From assembly GCF_002025665.1 (NCBI RefSeq), contig NZ_CP018786.1, positions 4,278,001 through 4,342,000 on the forward strand: a stretch of 64,000 nucleotides of DNA, in the 5' to 3' direction. Origin of the DNA: Chryseobacterium indologenes (GTDB lineage: Bacteria; Bacteroidota; Bacteroidia; Flavobacteriales; Weeksellaceae). A model generated the notes under the pieces. That model ran no database searches. It was not told the origin of the DNA and worked only from the letters and a program-made list of their open reading frames with translations. Shown in pieces: positions 1 through 6,463 of this stretch (the first letter of the stretch is position 1; every line of letters starts with the position of its first letter). A program made the translations under genes and the position numbers.

Positions 1-957
1 CAGCAGGAAGTTTCAAGAATGCAATATCTTCAGACCTATGAAGGTTCAAAAGCAGTTCAGACTCAGGTAGTGGCAGCTATTGCACAGGGATATTATAACC
101 TGTTAATGCTTGACAGACAATTGGCTATTGCAAAATCCAATCTGGAACTGAGCAGCAATACCCTAATGATTACACAAAAAATGTGGGAAAGTGGTGATAA
201 TACTTCTTTAGGAGTACAGCAGGCTGCAGCACAGAAACAGGCAACAGAACTTCTGATTGCTCAGCTGGAACAGAATATCGCTATTCAGGAAAATGCACTG
301 AGTATTCTGACAGGTGAACTGCCTAATAAAGTAAACAGAACCATTGAAATGTCTGATACTTCTTTACCTCAGAATATTTCCGCGGGACTTCCGGCAGCTA
401 TGGTGAGCCGCAGACCGGATGTACGTCAGCAGGAATTGGTTTTACTAGAATCCAATGCGATGGTAGGAATTGCTCAGGCCAATATGTATCCGGCATTGAA
501 AATTACAGCCAACGGAGGAGTAAATTCATTCAAATTTGATAACTGGTTCCAGATTCCGGCATCGTTATTCGGATCAGTTTTAGGAGGAATTACCCAGCCT
601 ATTTTCCAGAAAAGACAATTGAAAACAGATCTGGAAGTAGCAAAAATTCAAAGGGAGAAAAATGTTCTGGCATTCCGCCAATCGGTACTGAATGCAGTAG
701 GTGAAATTTCAGATGCTTTGGTTTCCAATGAAAACTTAAAAGTTCAGGAACAGAAAGCTACCGAGCAGTCTACCACATTGAAAGACGGAATTAAAAGTGC
801 ACAACTTCTTTACAAAGGAGGTTCAGCCAATTACCTGGAAGTGATTACAGCACAGGGAAATTCCCTACAGGCAGAGTTGAATCTGGCTTCCATTAAAAGA
901 CAGAGATTAAGCAGCATTGTAGATCTATACAGAGCGCTAGGCGGCGGTTGGAAGTAG
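1..957 (+). CDS. TolC/NodT-type outer-membrane efflux factor, 5'-truncated by the window edge
   Basis: The reading frame is open from base 1, so the N-terminus lies outside the window; 318 residues are visible. The motif RRPDVRQQE and the GGITQPIFQ segment match the second half of RND-efflux outer-membrane factors of the OprM/NodT family. These form a trimeric channel through the outer membrane and periplasm. Long Gln/Ala-rich helical stretches (for example the region around NAVGEISDALVS) fit the helical barrel. The protein ends in LYRALGGGWK, a typical terminus of this family. It is probably the last gene of an efflux operon whose membrane-fusion and RND genes lie upstream. A terminator follows at 982-1008. 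The substrate cannot be predicted. Confidence 0.9.
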   Translation, partial: QQEVSRMQYLQTYEGSKAVQTQVVAAIAQGYYNLLMLDRQLAIAKSNLELSSNTLMITQKMWESGDNTSLGVQQAAAQKQATELLIAQLEQNIAIQENALSILTGELPNKVNRTIEMSDTSLPQNISAGLPAAMVSRRPDVRQQELVLLESNAMVGIAQANMYPALKITANGGVNSFKFDNWFQIPASLFGSVLGGITQPIFQKRQLKTDLEVAKIQREKNVLAFRQSVLNAVGEISDALVSNENLKVQEQKATEQSTTLKDGIKSAQLLYKGGSANYLEVITAQGNSLQAELNLASIKRQRLSSIVDLYRALGGGWK

Positions 958-981
958 TAAATTAAATTATATTTGTTAAGG

Positions 982-1008
982 TGCGGTTCTTTTTGGACCG
1001 CATTTTTT
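982..1008 (+). terminator. Rho-independent terminator after the efflux gene
   Basis: TGCGGTTC (982-989) pairs with GGACCGCA (995-1002) across a T5 loop with one G-T wobble, followed by a T6 run. It lies 25 bases after the TolC-like stop codon. Confidence 0.85.
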
Positions 1009-1049
1009 ATTTACATATTAAAAGACAATTATTAATTTTTATCTGCACT

Positions 1050-1144
1050 GTCATTCTGAAAGGAACGCAGTGGAGTGAAGAATCTATTAGTCGTAATGAG
1101 ATTCTTCCTTCGTCAGAAATCCAAGATTCGACGCAGTCAATGAC
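1050..1144. repeat. Palindromic dispersed repeat with GTCATTCTGA ends, copy 1
   Basis: This element begins GTCATTCTGA, contains GTGAAGAATCT and AGATTCTTCCTTCGTCAGAA, and ends GTCAATGAC. It is nearly the reverse complement of 26430-26531, and a shorter relative lies at 59651-59722. The element is a long imperfect palindrome without coding capacity, resembling a miniature inverted-repeat element or REP-like sequence. A further GTCATTCCG fragment lies at about 1171. It fills the gap between the efflux gene and the convergent miaA. Confidence 0.75.
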
Positions 1145-1232
1145 AAACTGTATTAGCTTATTCATACGCCATGTCATTCCGTAGGAATCTCTATTTTTAA
1201 AACTTTTAAAGCTTCTTAATGGTGTAAACGTA

Positions 1233-2153
1233 TTATTTCTGAAACTGCTCAGCAATCCATTTTAGCAGCTCTTTATAATCATTTTGAGAATACCCGAGCG
1301 GTAAATAATGAATATCATCCGCCTTTCTGTACCACGTCAGCTGACGTTTTGCATATCTGCGGCTGTTCTTTTTAATTTCTGAAACCGCAAAATCAAGATC
1401 CCACTCTCCATCAAAATATTTGAAAAGTTCAGCATATCCTACCGTATTTAAAGCCGTCAGTTCTTTGAATTTTTCAAGACCTTTTACCTCATCCAGTAAA
1501 CCTTTTTCCATCATAATATCCACCCTACGGTTGATTCTGTCATACAGTTCTTCCCTTGGAGCTTCTATTCCGATTCTGATTACATTAAAATCCCTTCCAT
1601 TTTGGGAAACCGAAATATGGTCAGAATATTTTTTATCCGTTTGCCAGATAATATCGATTGCTCTCAACAGCCTGCGGTGATTGTGAATATCTACCACATT
1701 GAAATATTCCGGATCCAGTTCTTTTAAAATATCCTGAAGCTTTTCTATCCCCTCCTGCTCCATAATAGTCTGAAGTTTCTCCTGGTTTTCAGCGTTCGCT
1801 TCCGGAAGATCATGTAAGCCTTCTATTACTGCTTTTTCATACATCATACTTCCACCGACAAGGATAACGGTGTCATGAGTGGTAAAAAGTTCATTAAGTT
1901 TTTGAAGCGCATCTTCTTCGTACTGCCCGATAGAATAATATTCTTCCACCGAAAGATTTCCGATAAAATGATGAGGTGCACCCGCCAGTTCTTCTTCAGA
2001 AGGTGCCGCTGTTCCTATTTTCATTTCTTTAAAAAACTGGCGGGAATCACATGAAATAATCTCCGTATTGAAATACTGAGCCAAATCAATTGCCAATCTC
2101 GTTTTCCCAATTCCGGTGGGTCCTACAACAGAAATTAAATTTTTCTTTTTCAC
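1233..2153 (-). CDS. miaA: tRNA dimethylallyltransferase
   Basis: MiaA transfers a dimethylallyl group from DMAPP to N6 of A37 in tRNAs that read UNN codons. The 306-residue length fits the family. Visible signatures are the P-loop GPTGIGKT at residues 11-18, the DSRQFFKEM segment at 35-43 that corresponds to the DSxQxY motif of family members, GGSMMYEKAVIEGL in the prenyl-site region, and the C-terminal RRYAKRQLTWYRK tRNA-binding motif. The start at 2153 puts the P-loop at the usual distance from the N-terminus. It is transcribed alone, convergent with the efflux gene and divergent from yicC. Confidence 0.96.
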   Translation of the reverse strand: MKKKNLISVVGPTGIGKTRLAIDLAQYFNTEIISCDSRQFFKEMKIGTAAPSEEELAGAPHHFIGNLSVEEYYSIGQYEEDALQKLNELFTTHDTVILVGGSMMYEKAVIEGLHDLPEANAENQEKLQTIMEQEGIEKLQDILKELDPEYFNVVDIHNHRRLLRAIDIIWQTDKKYSDHISVSQNGRDFNVIRIGIEAPREELYDRINRRVDIMMEKGLLDEVKGLEKFKELTALNTVGYAELFKYFDGEWDLDFAVSEIKKNSRRYAKRQLTWYRKADDIHYLPLGYSQNDYKELLKWIAEQFQK

Positions 2154-2187
2154 AGCGCTAATTTACGAAAATGAGCTCATTTAATTT

Positions 2188-2278
2188 GCTGGAAGATGGA
2201 AGCCTGAGACTGGAAGTTAAAATTAGATCTCATTTATATTTGCAACAACCTTCCCGCTTCCTACCTCCATCTTCCAGC
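2188..2278. repeat. Self-complementary GGAAG-rich intergenic repeat
   Basis: GCTGGAAGATGGAAG at 2188-2202 is complementary to the right arm ending CTCCATCTTCCAGC at 2278, with about 60 bases between. The left arm is a loose tandem of GGAAG units and the right arm its complement, so the transcript could form a long imperfect hairpin. It lies between miaA and yicC. A sequence-related element is at 40504-40606. Confidence 0.6.
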
Positions 2279-2313
2279 CATTCAACATTAGCCCAACTAT
2301 AGACTTAAATGTT

Positions 2314-2321
2314 TATCTTTG
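2314..2321 (+). promoter_or_regulatory. -7 box of the yicC promoter
   Basis: TATCTTTG matches the Bacteroidota -7 consensus TAnnTTTG and lies 17 bases before the yicC start codon. No clear TTG -33 element was found. Confidence 0.5.
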
Positions 2322-2338
2322 TAGAACAATAAAAAACT

Positions 2339-3196
2339 ATGATTTTATCAATGACCGGATTCGGTAGAGCCGAAGATGTTTTTGAAGGAAAAAAGATTAC
2401 AATAGATATTAAATCTCTGAACAGCAAGAGCTTTGATTTGAATATCAAAATTCCTTTACGTTATAAAGAAAAAGAATTTGAGATCAGAAAAATTCTTAAT
2501 GATAGAATTATCCGTGGAAAAGTAGACTGCTACGTTAATATTGAGAATCTTGAAGAGTCCAATGATGTAAAAATTAATAAAAACTTAATTGACTCTTATA
2601 TCAATGAACTTAAAAACATAGCTTCTGACGGTCCCAATTTCGAATACCTTAAAATGGCGGTAAGACTTCCTGATGCCATCACATCCAGACCTGACGAATT
2701 GACGGAAGGTGAATGGGAAGCTTTGGCTAAGATTGTCAATAATGCTGTAGACAGATTCGAAGAATTCAGAAGAACTGAAGGTAGTATTTTACACGAAGAA
2801 TTAAACAGAAATATTCAGAATATTGACAAATATCTTGGTGAAGTAATTCCTTTTGAAGAAGAAAGAATTGTCAGCGTGAAAGAGCGTTATCAGAAATCTT
2901 TGAAAGAATTTGAAAACGTTGATGAAACACGTTTCTATCAGGAAATGGCTTATTTTACTGAAAAACTTGATATTTCTGAAGAAAAAGTAAGACTTGGCCA
3001 GCACTTGAAATACTATAAAGAAGTAATGGACAATGAATCTTTTAATGGAAAAAAACTGGGCTTCATTTCTCAGGAAATCGGAAGAGAAATCAATACATTA
3101 GGGTCTAAAGCCAATCACGCAGATATCCAGAAACTAGTTGTGATGATGAAAGATGACCTTGAAAAAATAAAAGAGCAAACGTTAAACGTATTGTAA
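2339..3196 (+). CDS. yicC: YicC family endoribonuclease
   Basis: This is a 285-residue YicC/YloC-family protein. It opens with the family signature MILSMTGFGRAE. It closes with the DUF1732 block containing GFISQEIGREINTLGSKAN (residues about 240-258) and ends KEQTLNVL. Characterised members are endoribonucleases that act in RNA turnover; the activity here is inferred from the family. The gene sits 79 bases upstream of gmk, an arrangement common in bacteria where yicC and gmk travel together. It is probably transcribed from the TAnnTTTG box at 2314. Confidence 0.93.
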   Translation: MILSMTGFGRAEDVFEGKKITIDIKSLNSKSFDLNIKIPLRYKEKEFEIRKILNDRIIRGKVDCYVNIENLEESNDVKINKNLIDSYINELKNIASDGPNFEYLKMAVRLPDAITSRPDELTEGEWEALAKIVNNAVDRFEEFRRTEGSILHEELNRNIQNIDKYLGEVIPFEEERIVSVKERYQKSLKEFENVDETRFYQEMAYFTEKLDISEEKVRLGQHLKYYKEVMDNESFNGKKLGFISQEIGREINTLGSKANHADIQKLVVMMKDDLEKIKEQTLNVL

Positions 3197-3275
3197 TGGC
3201 AGGTACGAGATGCGTGGTTATAATTTTTAAGAAAGAAATCCGTAGCTCGAAACCCATAGTCCGAAATTAAAAAAA

Positions 3276-3842
3276 ATGGATAAAGTAATTATATTTTCAG
3301 CACCATCAGGGAGCGGAAAAACTACATTGGTAAAGCATTCACTGGAAACATTTCCTGAGCTGGAATTTTCAATCTCATGTACAACGAGACAACCGAGAGG
3401 AAGTGAAATTCATGCGGTAGATTATCATTTTCTGACACCGGATGAGTTCAGACAGAAAATTTCTGAAGATGCTTTTGTAGAGTATGAAGAAGTATATACT
3501 GACAAATATTACGGTACTTTAAAATCTGAAGTAGAAAAAATCTGGAATCAGGGAAAAGTAGTTATTTTTGATGTAGATGTAAAAGGAGGAATTTCGTTAA
3601 AAAAATATTTTGGTGAAAAGGCACTGTCTATTTTTATAGAACCGCCTTCCATTGAAGAATTGGAACGAAGATTGATCTCCAGAAATACAGATGATGCAGA
3701 AACCATAAAAACCCGTGTAGCAAAGGCAGAAGAAGAAATGACCTACGCTAGCGAGTTTGACAAGATCGTAATTAATGAAGATCTTGATGCAGCTAAAAAA
3801 GAAATAGAAAGTTTAATAAAAAGTTTTATAGAAAGAAACTAG
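3276..3842 (+). CDS. gmk: Guanylate kinase
   Basis: Gmk phosphorylates GMP to GDP with ATP. The 188-residue protein has the P-loop SAPSGSGKTT at residues 8-17 and the GMP-binding region SCTTRQPRGSEIHAVDY, in which the usual GE following PR is GS here. The segment VIFDVDVKGG matches the family's DIDxQGA. The ATG at 3276 gives the normal short N-terminus. It follows yicC, probably in one transcript. Its stop codon lies at the edge of a self-complementary repeat (3840-3928). Confidence 0.95.
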   Translation: MDKVIIFSAPSGSGKTTLVKHSLETFPELEFSISCTTRQPRGSEIHAVDYHFLTPDEFRQKISEDAFVEYEEVYTDKYYGTLKSEVEKIWNQGKVVIFDVDVKGGISLKKYFGEKALSIFIEPPSIEELERRLISRNTDDAETIKTRVAKAEEEMTYASEFDKIVINEDLDAAKKEIESLIKSFIERN

Positions 3843-3928
3843 AAGTTAGAAATTAGAAGTTAGTTTTTTAATCCAGGAAAATCATCCTCATTGTATACTG
3901 ACTTCTAATGTCTAATCTCTAACTTCTA
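3840..3928. repeat. Self-complementary TAGAAGTTAG-type repeat
   Basis: The left arm is a quasi-tandem run of TAGAAGTTAG/TTAGAA units (3840-3864). The right arm at 3901-3928 carries the complement (CTTCTAATGTCTAATCTCTA and on). It fills the gap between gmk and nadA and could fold as a long hairpin in RNA. Its architecture matches the elements at 2188, 40504 and 45011, although the sequences differ. Confidence 0.6.
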
Positions 3929-3951
3929 TAAAGAAAAAAATTGAGGTTGAT

Positions 3952-4971
3952 ATGAGTACCGAAACATTAGAAAAAGCTAAATCTGCAATTCCTGTCAGAG
4001 GATTTCTGGATATAAAAGATATTGCTATTCCTCAGGGAGAAGAACTGGTGAAAGCCATTCTTAAGCTTAAAGAGGAAAAAAACGCTGTTATTCTTGCCCA
4101 TTATTACCAGCCTGGAGAAATTCAGGATATTGCTGATTTCCTGGGGGATTCTTTACAGCTTGCAAGACAAGCAAAAGATACGAATGCTGATATGATCGTA
4201 TTCTGCGGAGTACATTTCATGGCAGAAGCCGCTAAAATCCTGAACCCAACTAAAAAAGTAGTTCTTCCTGATACCATGGCCGGATGCTCTCTGGCAGACG
4301 GTTGTTCCGGAGAGGGATTAAGAAAAATGCGTGAACAGTACCCTAATGCTTTAATTGCCACTTACATCAACTGTAACGCAGAAACGAAAGCAGAAAGTGA
4401 TATCATCGTTACAAGCTCCAATGCTGAAACAGTAATTGAAGCACTTCCGAAAGACAGACCAATTATTTTTGCACCGGATAAAAACCTTGGAAGATATTTA
4501 TCAAAAAAAACAGGTCGTGATATGATCCTTTGGGATGGAAGCTGTGTAGTACACGAAGCATTTTCAATGGAAAGAATTGCCCAGCAATTGGCAGATAATC
4601 CGGATGCAAAACTGATTGCACACCCTGAAAGTGAAGAAGCAGTATTAAAACTGGCTCATTTCATCGGTTCCACTTCTGCCCTGTTGAACTATGTAGAAAA
4701 AGATGACTGTCAAAAATTCATCATCGCTACAGAAGAAGGAATTCTTCACGAAATGAGAAAACGTGCTCCTCATAAGGAACTGATTCCGGCATTGGTTTTT
4801 GATGAAAGCTGTAACTGTTCAGAATGTTTCTATATGAAACGTAATACAATGGAAAAGCTGTATTTATGTATGAAATATGAGCTTCCTGAAATTCTTATCG
4901 ACGAAGAATTAAGATTAAAAGCATTGAAACCTATTGAAGCCATGCTTGATCTTTCTAAAAGTATAAAATAA
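3952..4971 (+). CDS. nadA: Quinolinate synthase
   Basis: NadA condenses iminoaspartate with dihydroxyacetone phosphate to make quinolinate, the precursor of NAD. The enzyme carries an oxygen-sensitive [4Fe-4S] cluster. The 339-residue protein has AHYYQPGEIQDIADFLGDS at about 49-67 and candidate cluster ligands C112 (in MAGCSLADGC), C198 (WDGSC) and the C-terminal ESCNCSEC group (C287/C289/C292). No nadB or nadC lies next to it, so the rest of the pathway must be encoded elsewhere. A bidirectional terminator separates it from the convergent peptide cluster. Confidence 0.96.
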   Translation: MSTETLEKAKSAIPVRGFLDIKDIAIPQGEELVKAILKLKEEKNAVILAHYYQPGEIQDIADFLGDSLQLARQAKDTNADMIVFCGVHFMAEAAKILNPTKKVVLPDTMAGCSLADGCSGEGLRKMREQYPNALIATYINCNAETKAESDIIVTSSNAETVIEALPKDRPIIFAPDKNLGRYLSKKTGRDMILWDGSCVVHEAFSMERIAQQLADNPDAKLIAHPESEEAVLKLAHFIGSTSALLNYVEKDDCQKFIIATEEGILHEMRKRAPHKELIPALVFDESCNCSECFYMKRNTMEKLYLCMKYELPEILIDEELRLKALKPIEAMLDLSKSIK

Positions 4972-4973
4972 AT

Positions 4974-5004
4974 AAAAGCACTGTTTTCACAGTGCTTTTT
5001 TATT
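4974..5004. terminator. Bidirectional terminator between nadA and the peptide cluster
   Basis: AAAAGCACTGT (4974-4984) pairs perfectly with ACAGTGCTTTT (4989-4999) over a TTTC loop. A T-run follows on the plus strand and an A-run precedes it, so it can stop both nadA and the minus-strand peptide operon. Confidence 0.85.
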
Positions 5005-5011
5005 TTTATTT

Positions 5012-5221
5012 TTAGTCAGCAGTGATTGCAACAAAACAATCTGCGCTCACAACAACGCACATTCTGCAATTCTCGGACAATGTCCAATATACCTCGCACG
5101 AAGGATCACTGGAAGAGCCTGGTCCAAAAACCAGATGGGTAGGACAACCGTCGCATCTGGAAATAGCTGATCCATTCACCTGCTCCAAATCTCTTCTGCT
5201 CAATCTTTTAATTGTTTTCAT
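5012..5221 (-). CDS. Cys-rich bacteriocin-like peptide A (69 aa)
   Basis: Last gene of the peptide cluster. Residues 1-18 (MKTIKRLSRRDLEQVNGS) are a leader like those of the four upstream peptides, ending in GS where others have GG. The core has six cysteines at 23, 26, 42, 52, 55 and 62. Its spacing (CxxC, 15 residues, C, 9 residues, CxxC, 6 residues, C) is nearly identical to peptide B, with shared CP and CVVV/CVIV segments. The start lies 12 bases after the stop of peptide B. Function is unknown: an exported Cys-rich peptide or bacteriocin-like precursor is plausible from the leader and Cys pattern. No processing enzyme is adjacent. Confidence 0.8.
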   Translation of the reverse strand: MKTIKRLSRRDLEQVNGSAISRCDGCPTHLVFGPGSSSDPSCEVYWTLSENCRMCVVVSADCFVAITAD

Positions 5222-5233
5222 ACTTTTAAAATT

Positions 5234-5437
5234 TTAAGACACTCCTCCATCTACACATGACATATCAACAATCACGCACATTTTACAACGATCGGGAAGC
5301 ATATGAAAAGCCTCACAAGGAGCATCACCAGGATTATTTCCATAAGTAGTATTTTTAGGACATCCTGTACATGTGGCTGGACCTGCTCCCTGTACTGTCT
5401 GAAGTTCTTTTCTATTTAATTTCTTTAAATTTTTCAT
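5234..5437 (-). CDS. Cys-rich bacteriocin-like peptide B (67 aa)
   Basis: The leader MKNLKKLNRKELQTVQGA (residues 1-18) is followed by a core with cysteines at 23, 26, 41, 51, 54 and 61. The spacing is that of peptide A with one residue fewer in the first long loop. The core shares TGCP, a Gly/Pro-rich loop, CEAF and CKMCVIV with A, so the two are tandem paralogues. It lies 29 bases downstream of peptide C on the same strand. The GA at the leader end is a conservative variant of the double-glycine cleavage site used by peptidase-containing ABC transporters. Cleavage and activity are inferred only. Confidence 0.82.
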   Translation of the reverse strand: MKNLKKLNRKELQTVQGAGPATCTGCPKNTTYGNNPGDAPCEAFHMLPDRCKMCVIVDMSCVDGGVS

Positions 5438-5466
5438 AGTTATTTTAATTAATTTTTGATTTTTTA

Positions 5467-5664
5467 CTAAGCTTCTAGAATTGGGCAGCTTCCCGGAACT
5501 GATGGATCATAAGGGAAAAAGTAAAGACAAACTTTACGTCCTTTGAGATCTGTACATATCGCACAACCTTTCGGTCCACAGTCAAGATCTACGGCACAGC
5601 TGTCTCCTGTTCCACCAATGATAGCCCTTAAGCTTTCTCTGTTTAGTTTTTTTGAATTTCTCAT
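5467..5664 (-). CDS. Cys-rich bacteriocin-like peptide C (65 aa)
   Basis: I chose the ATG at 5664 rather than the ATG two codons upstream (5670). It gives MRNSKKLNRESLRAIIGG, an 18-residue leader of the same length as in the other four peptides and with a true GG. The core has cysteines at 23, 29, 34, 37, 46 and 60. The order differs from A and B (CxxxxxC, then CxxC), so this is a different core on the same leader. It ends in an acidic PILEA tail. It lies 49 bases downstream of peptide D. Function is unknown. Confidence 0.78.
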   Translation of the reverse strand: MRNSKKLNRESLRAIIGGTGDSCAVDLDCGPKGCAICTDLKGRKVCLYFFPYDPSVPGSCPILEA

Positions 5665-5713
5665 GGTCATTGAGTTTGATTAAGGTTTATTGAAATAATT
5701 ACATCTTATCTTA

Positions 5714-5884
5714 TTATAACATAGGCGCATAACAAGTACCACCCGGTTTTAGCCAGCAGCCCCATTTTCCACCTCCGCGGAAACAGACAAATTGCTCACC
5801 TCCACATGCTTCAATCTGAATATCAGTGAAACCACCCTTGATATTTTTCTGATCTTCTCTTGATAATTTCTTGATTGTTTTCAT
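5714..5884 (-). CDS. Short Cys-rich peptide D (56 aa)
   Basis: Translating the minus strand from the ATG at 5884 gives a 56-residue peptide ending in TAA at 5714-5716, short enough for standard gene callers to miss. The leader MKTIKKLSREDQKNIKGG has the same 18-residue length and a GG end. The core has four cysteines (27, 34, 43, 51) and is rich in Gly and Trp (FRGGGKWGCW), unlike its neighbours. It sits between peptides E and C with 49-base gaps on both sides, which supports it as a real member of the cluster. Confidence 0.8.
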   Translation of the reverse strand: MKTIKKLSREDQKNIKGGFTDIQIEACGGEQFVCFRGGGKWGCWLKPGGTCYAPML

Positions 5885-5933
5885 ATTGTAATAATTTTAG
5901 TATTCTGTAATAACAATAAATTGATCATGTAAA

Positions 5934-6128
5934 TCAGTAAGGGCCGAAGCATTCAAAGCTTACTAATACTCTTCCTTTACAGCACTCTGGTAATGCATAA
6001 TAATCAGCACATGATCTTGGTTCACCAGGTCCGTAGGGTCCGGCAGGACAATTTTCAAAACAGTTATTCACATCTCCTCCATTCATTGATTTCAGATGTT
6101 GGCGGTTTAATTTCTTTAAATTTTTCAT
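5934..6128 (-). CDS. Cys-rich bacteriocin-like peptide E (64 aa), first gene of the cluster
   Basis: The start at 6128 gives the leader MKNLKKLNRQHLKSMNGG, again 18 residues with GG; a longer frame to 6176 would put 16 unrelated residues in front and run back to the predicted transcription start. Core cysteines are at 23, 27, 40, 49, 50 and 60. The core aligns with A and B (ENCP, GPG, Cys-x-x-Tyr-x-x-Leu, C-terminal FECF), but one Cys has moved: the second Cys of CRMC in A is Arg here, while the residue before the first is now Cys. A TAnnTTTG promoter box lies at 6183-6190 on the minus strand. Confidence 0.82.
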   Translation of the reverse strand: MKNLKKLNRQHLKSMNGGDVNNCFENCPAGPYGPGEPRSCADYYALPECCKGRVLVSFECFGPY

Positions 6129-6182
6129 AATTCTTTCGTTATTAGTTAATATTATAAATGTAACATTTTTAATCAATTACAC

Positions 6183-6190
6183 CAAATATA
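6183..6190 (-). promoter_or_regulatory. -7 box for the peptide cluster
   Basis: Read on the minus strand this is TATATTTG, a match to TAnnTTTG, 54 bases upstream of the peptide E start. It would transcribe E-D-C-B-A as one RNA down to the terminator at 4974-5004. It lies close to the divergent thr promoter. Confidence 0.55.
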
Positions 6191-6228
6191 TCTCATGAAA
6201 AGGAAATATATTTTATTCTGTTAAAAAC

Positions 6229-6258
6229 TTGGTGGTTTCAAAATAATTTGTACATTTG
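6229..6258 (+). promoter_or_regulatory. thr operon promoter (TTG-N19-TAnnTTTG)
   Basis: TTG at 6229-6231 and TACATTTG at 6251-6258 are separated by 19 bases, matching the flavobacterial promoter consensus. The expected transcription start (about 6264) is only a few bases before the leader-peptide ATG at 6269, so the leader ORF is at the very 5' end of the mRNA. Confidence 0.75.
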
Positions 6259-6268
6259 TTCCGTTACA

Positions 6269-6370
6269 ATGAATTTATTAAGAAACATATCTGATATTTC
6301 TTCCCTGAAATCACTTATTTCAGGCATATCTTCTGTTTCTACATTCGGAATTACAACAATTACCCCATAA
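6269..6370 (+). CDS. Putative thr operon leader peptide (33 aa)
   Basis: A 33-codon ORF starts just downstream of the thr promoter and ends 93 bases before thrA. Its last ten residues are STFGITTITP, giving four Thr and two Ile codons in the final nine before the terminal Pro. Upstream it is rich in Ser, Ile and Leu. Thr and Ile codons near the end of a short ORF in front of thrABC are the hallmark of ribosome-mediated attenuation, as in the E. coli thr leader (TTITTTITITT). The role is inferred from position and composition. The stop codon lies inside a small GC hairpin (6361-6377). Confidence 0.65.
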   Translation: MNLLRNISDISSLKSLISGISSVSTFGITTITP

Positions 6371-6427
6371 CGGGGTAGATTTTCACATATTATTCCCGGT
6401 ATCCGTACTCTTTTTTTTAAAAGAGTA
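6361..6427 (+). promoter_or_regulatory. Candidate attenuator region of the thr operon
   Basis: TACCCC (6361-6366) pairs with GGGGTA (6372-6377) over the leader stop codon. CGGGG can alternatively pair with TCCCG near 6393-6397. Downstream, TACTCTTTT (6406-6414) pairs with AAAAGAGTA (6419-6427) over a T4 loop. The mutually exclusive stems are consistent with attenuation, but the last hairpin lacks a strong T-run after it, so the mechanism is uncertain. Confidence 0.45.
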
Positions 6428-6463
6428 TATCATTCTATTTATCCAACTTCAAAAAAATACTTG

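Noticed and set aside
981..1255. Two overlapping short frames after the efflux gene
   Set aside because: They run through the terminator hairpin and the dispersed palindrome; composition is that of a repeat, not a protein.
5022..5237. Plus-strand frame across peptide A
   Set aside because: Antisense to a peptide that fits the family leader and Cys pattern; no independent support.
6129..6176. Longer N-terminus for peptide E (start at 6176)
   Set aside because: It would add 16 residues unlike the leaders of the other four peptides and would run to the predicted transcription start; the start at 6128 gives the same 18-residue leader.
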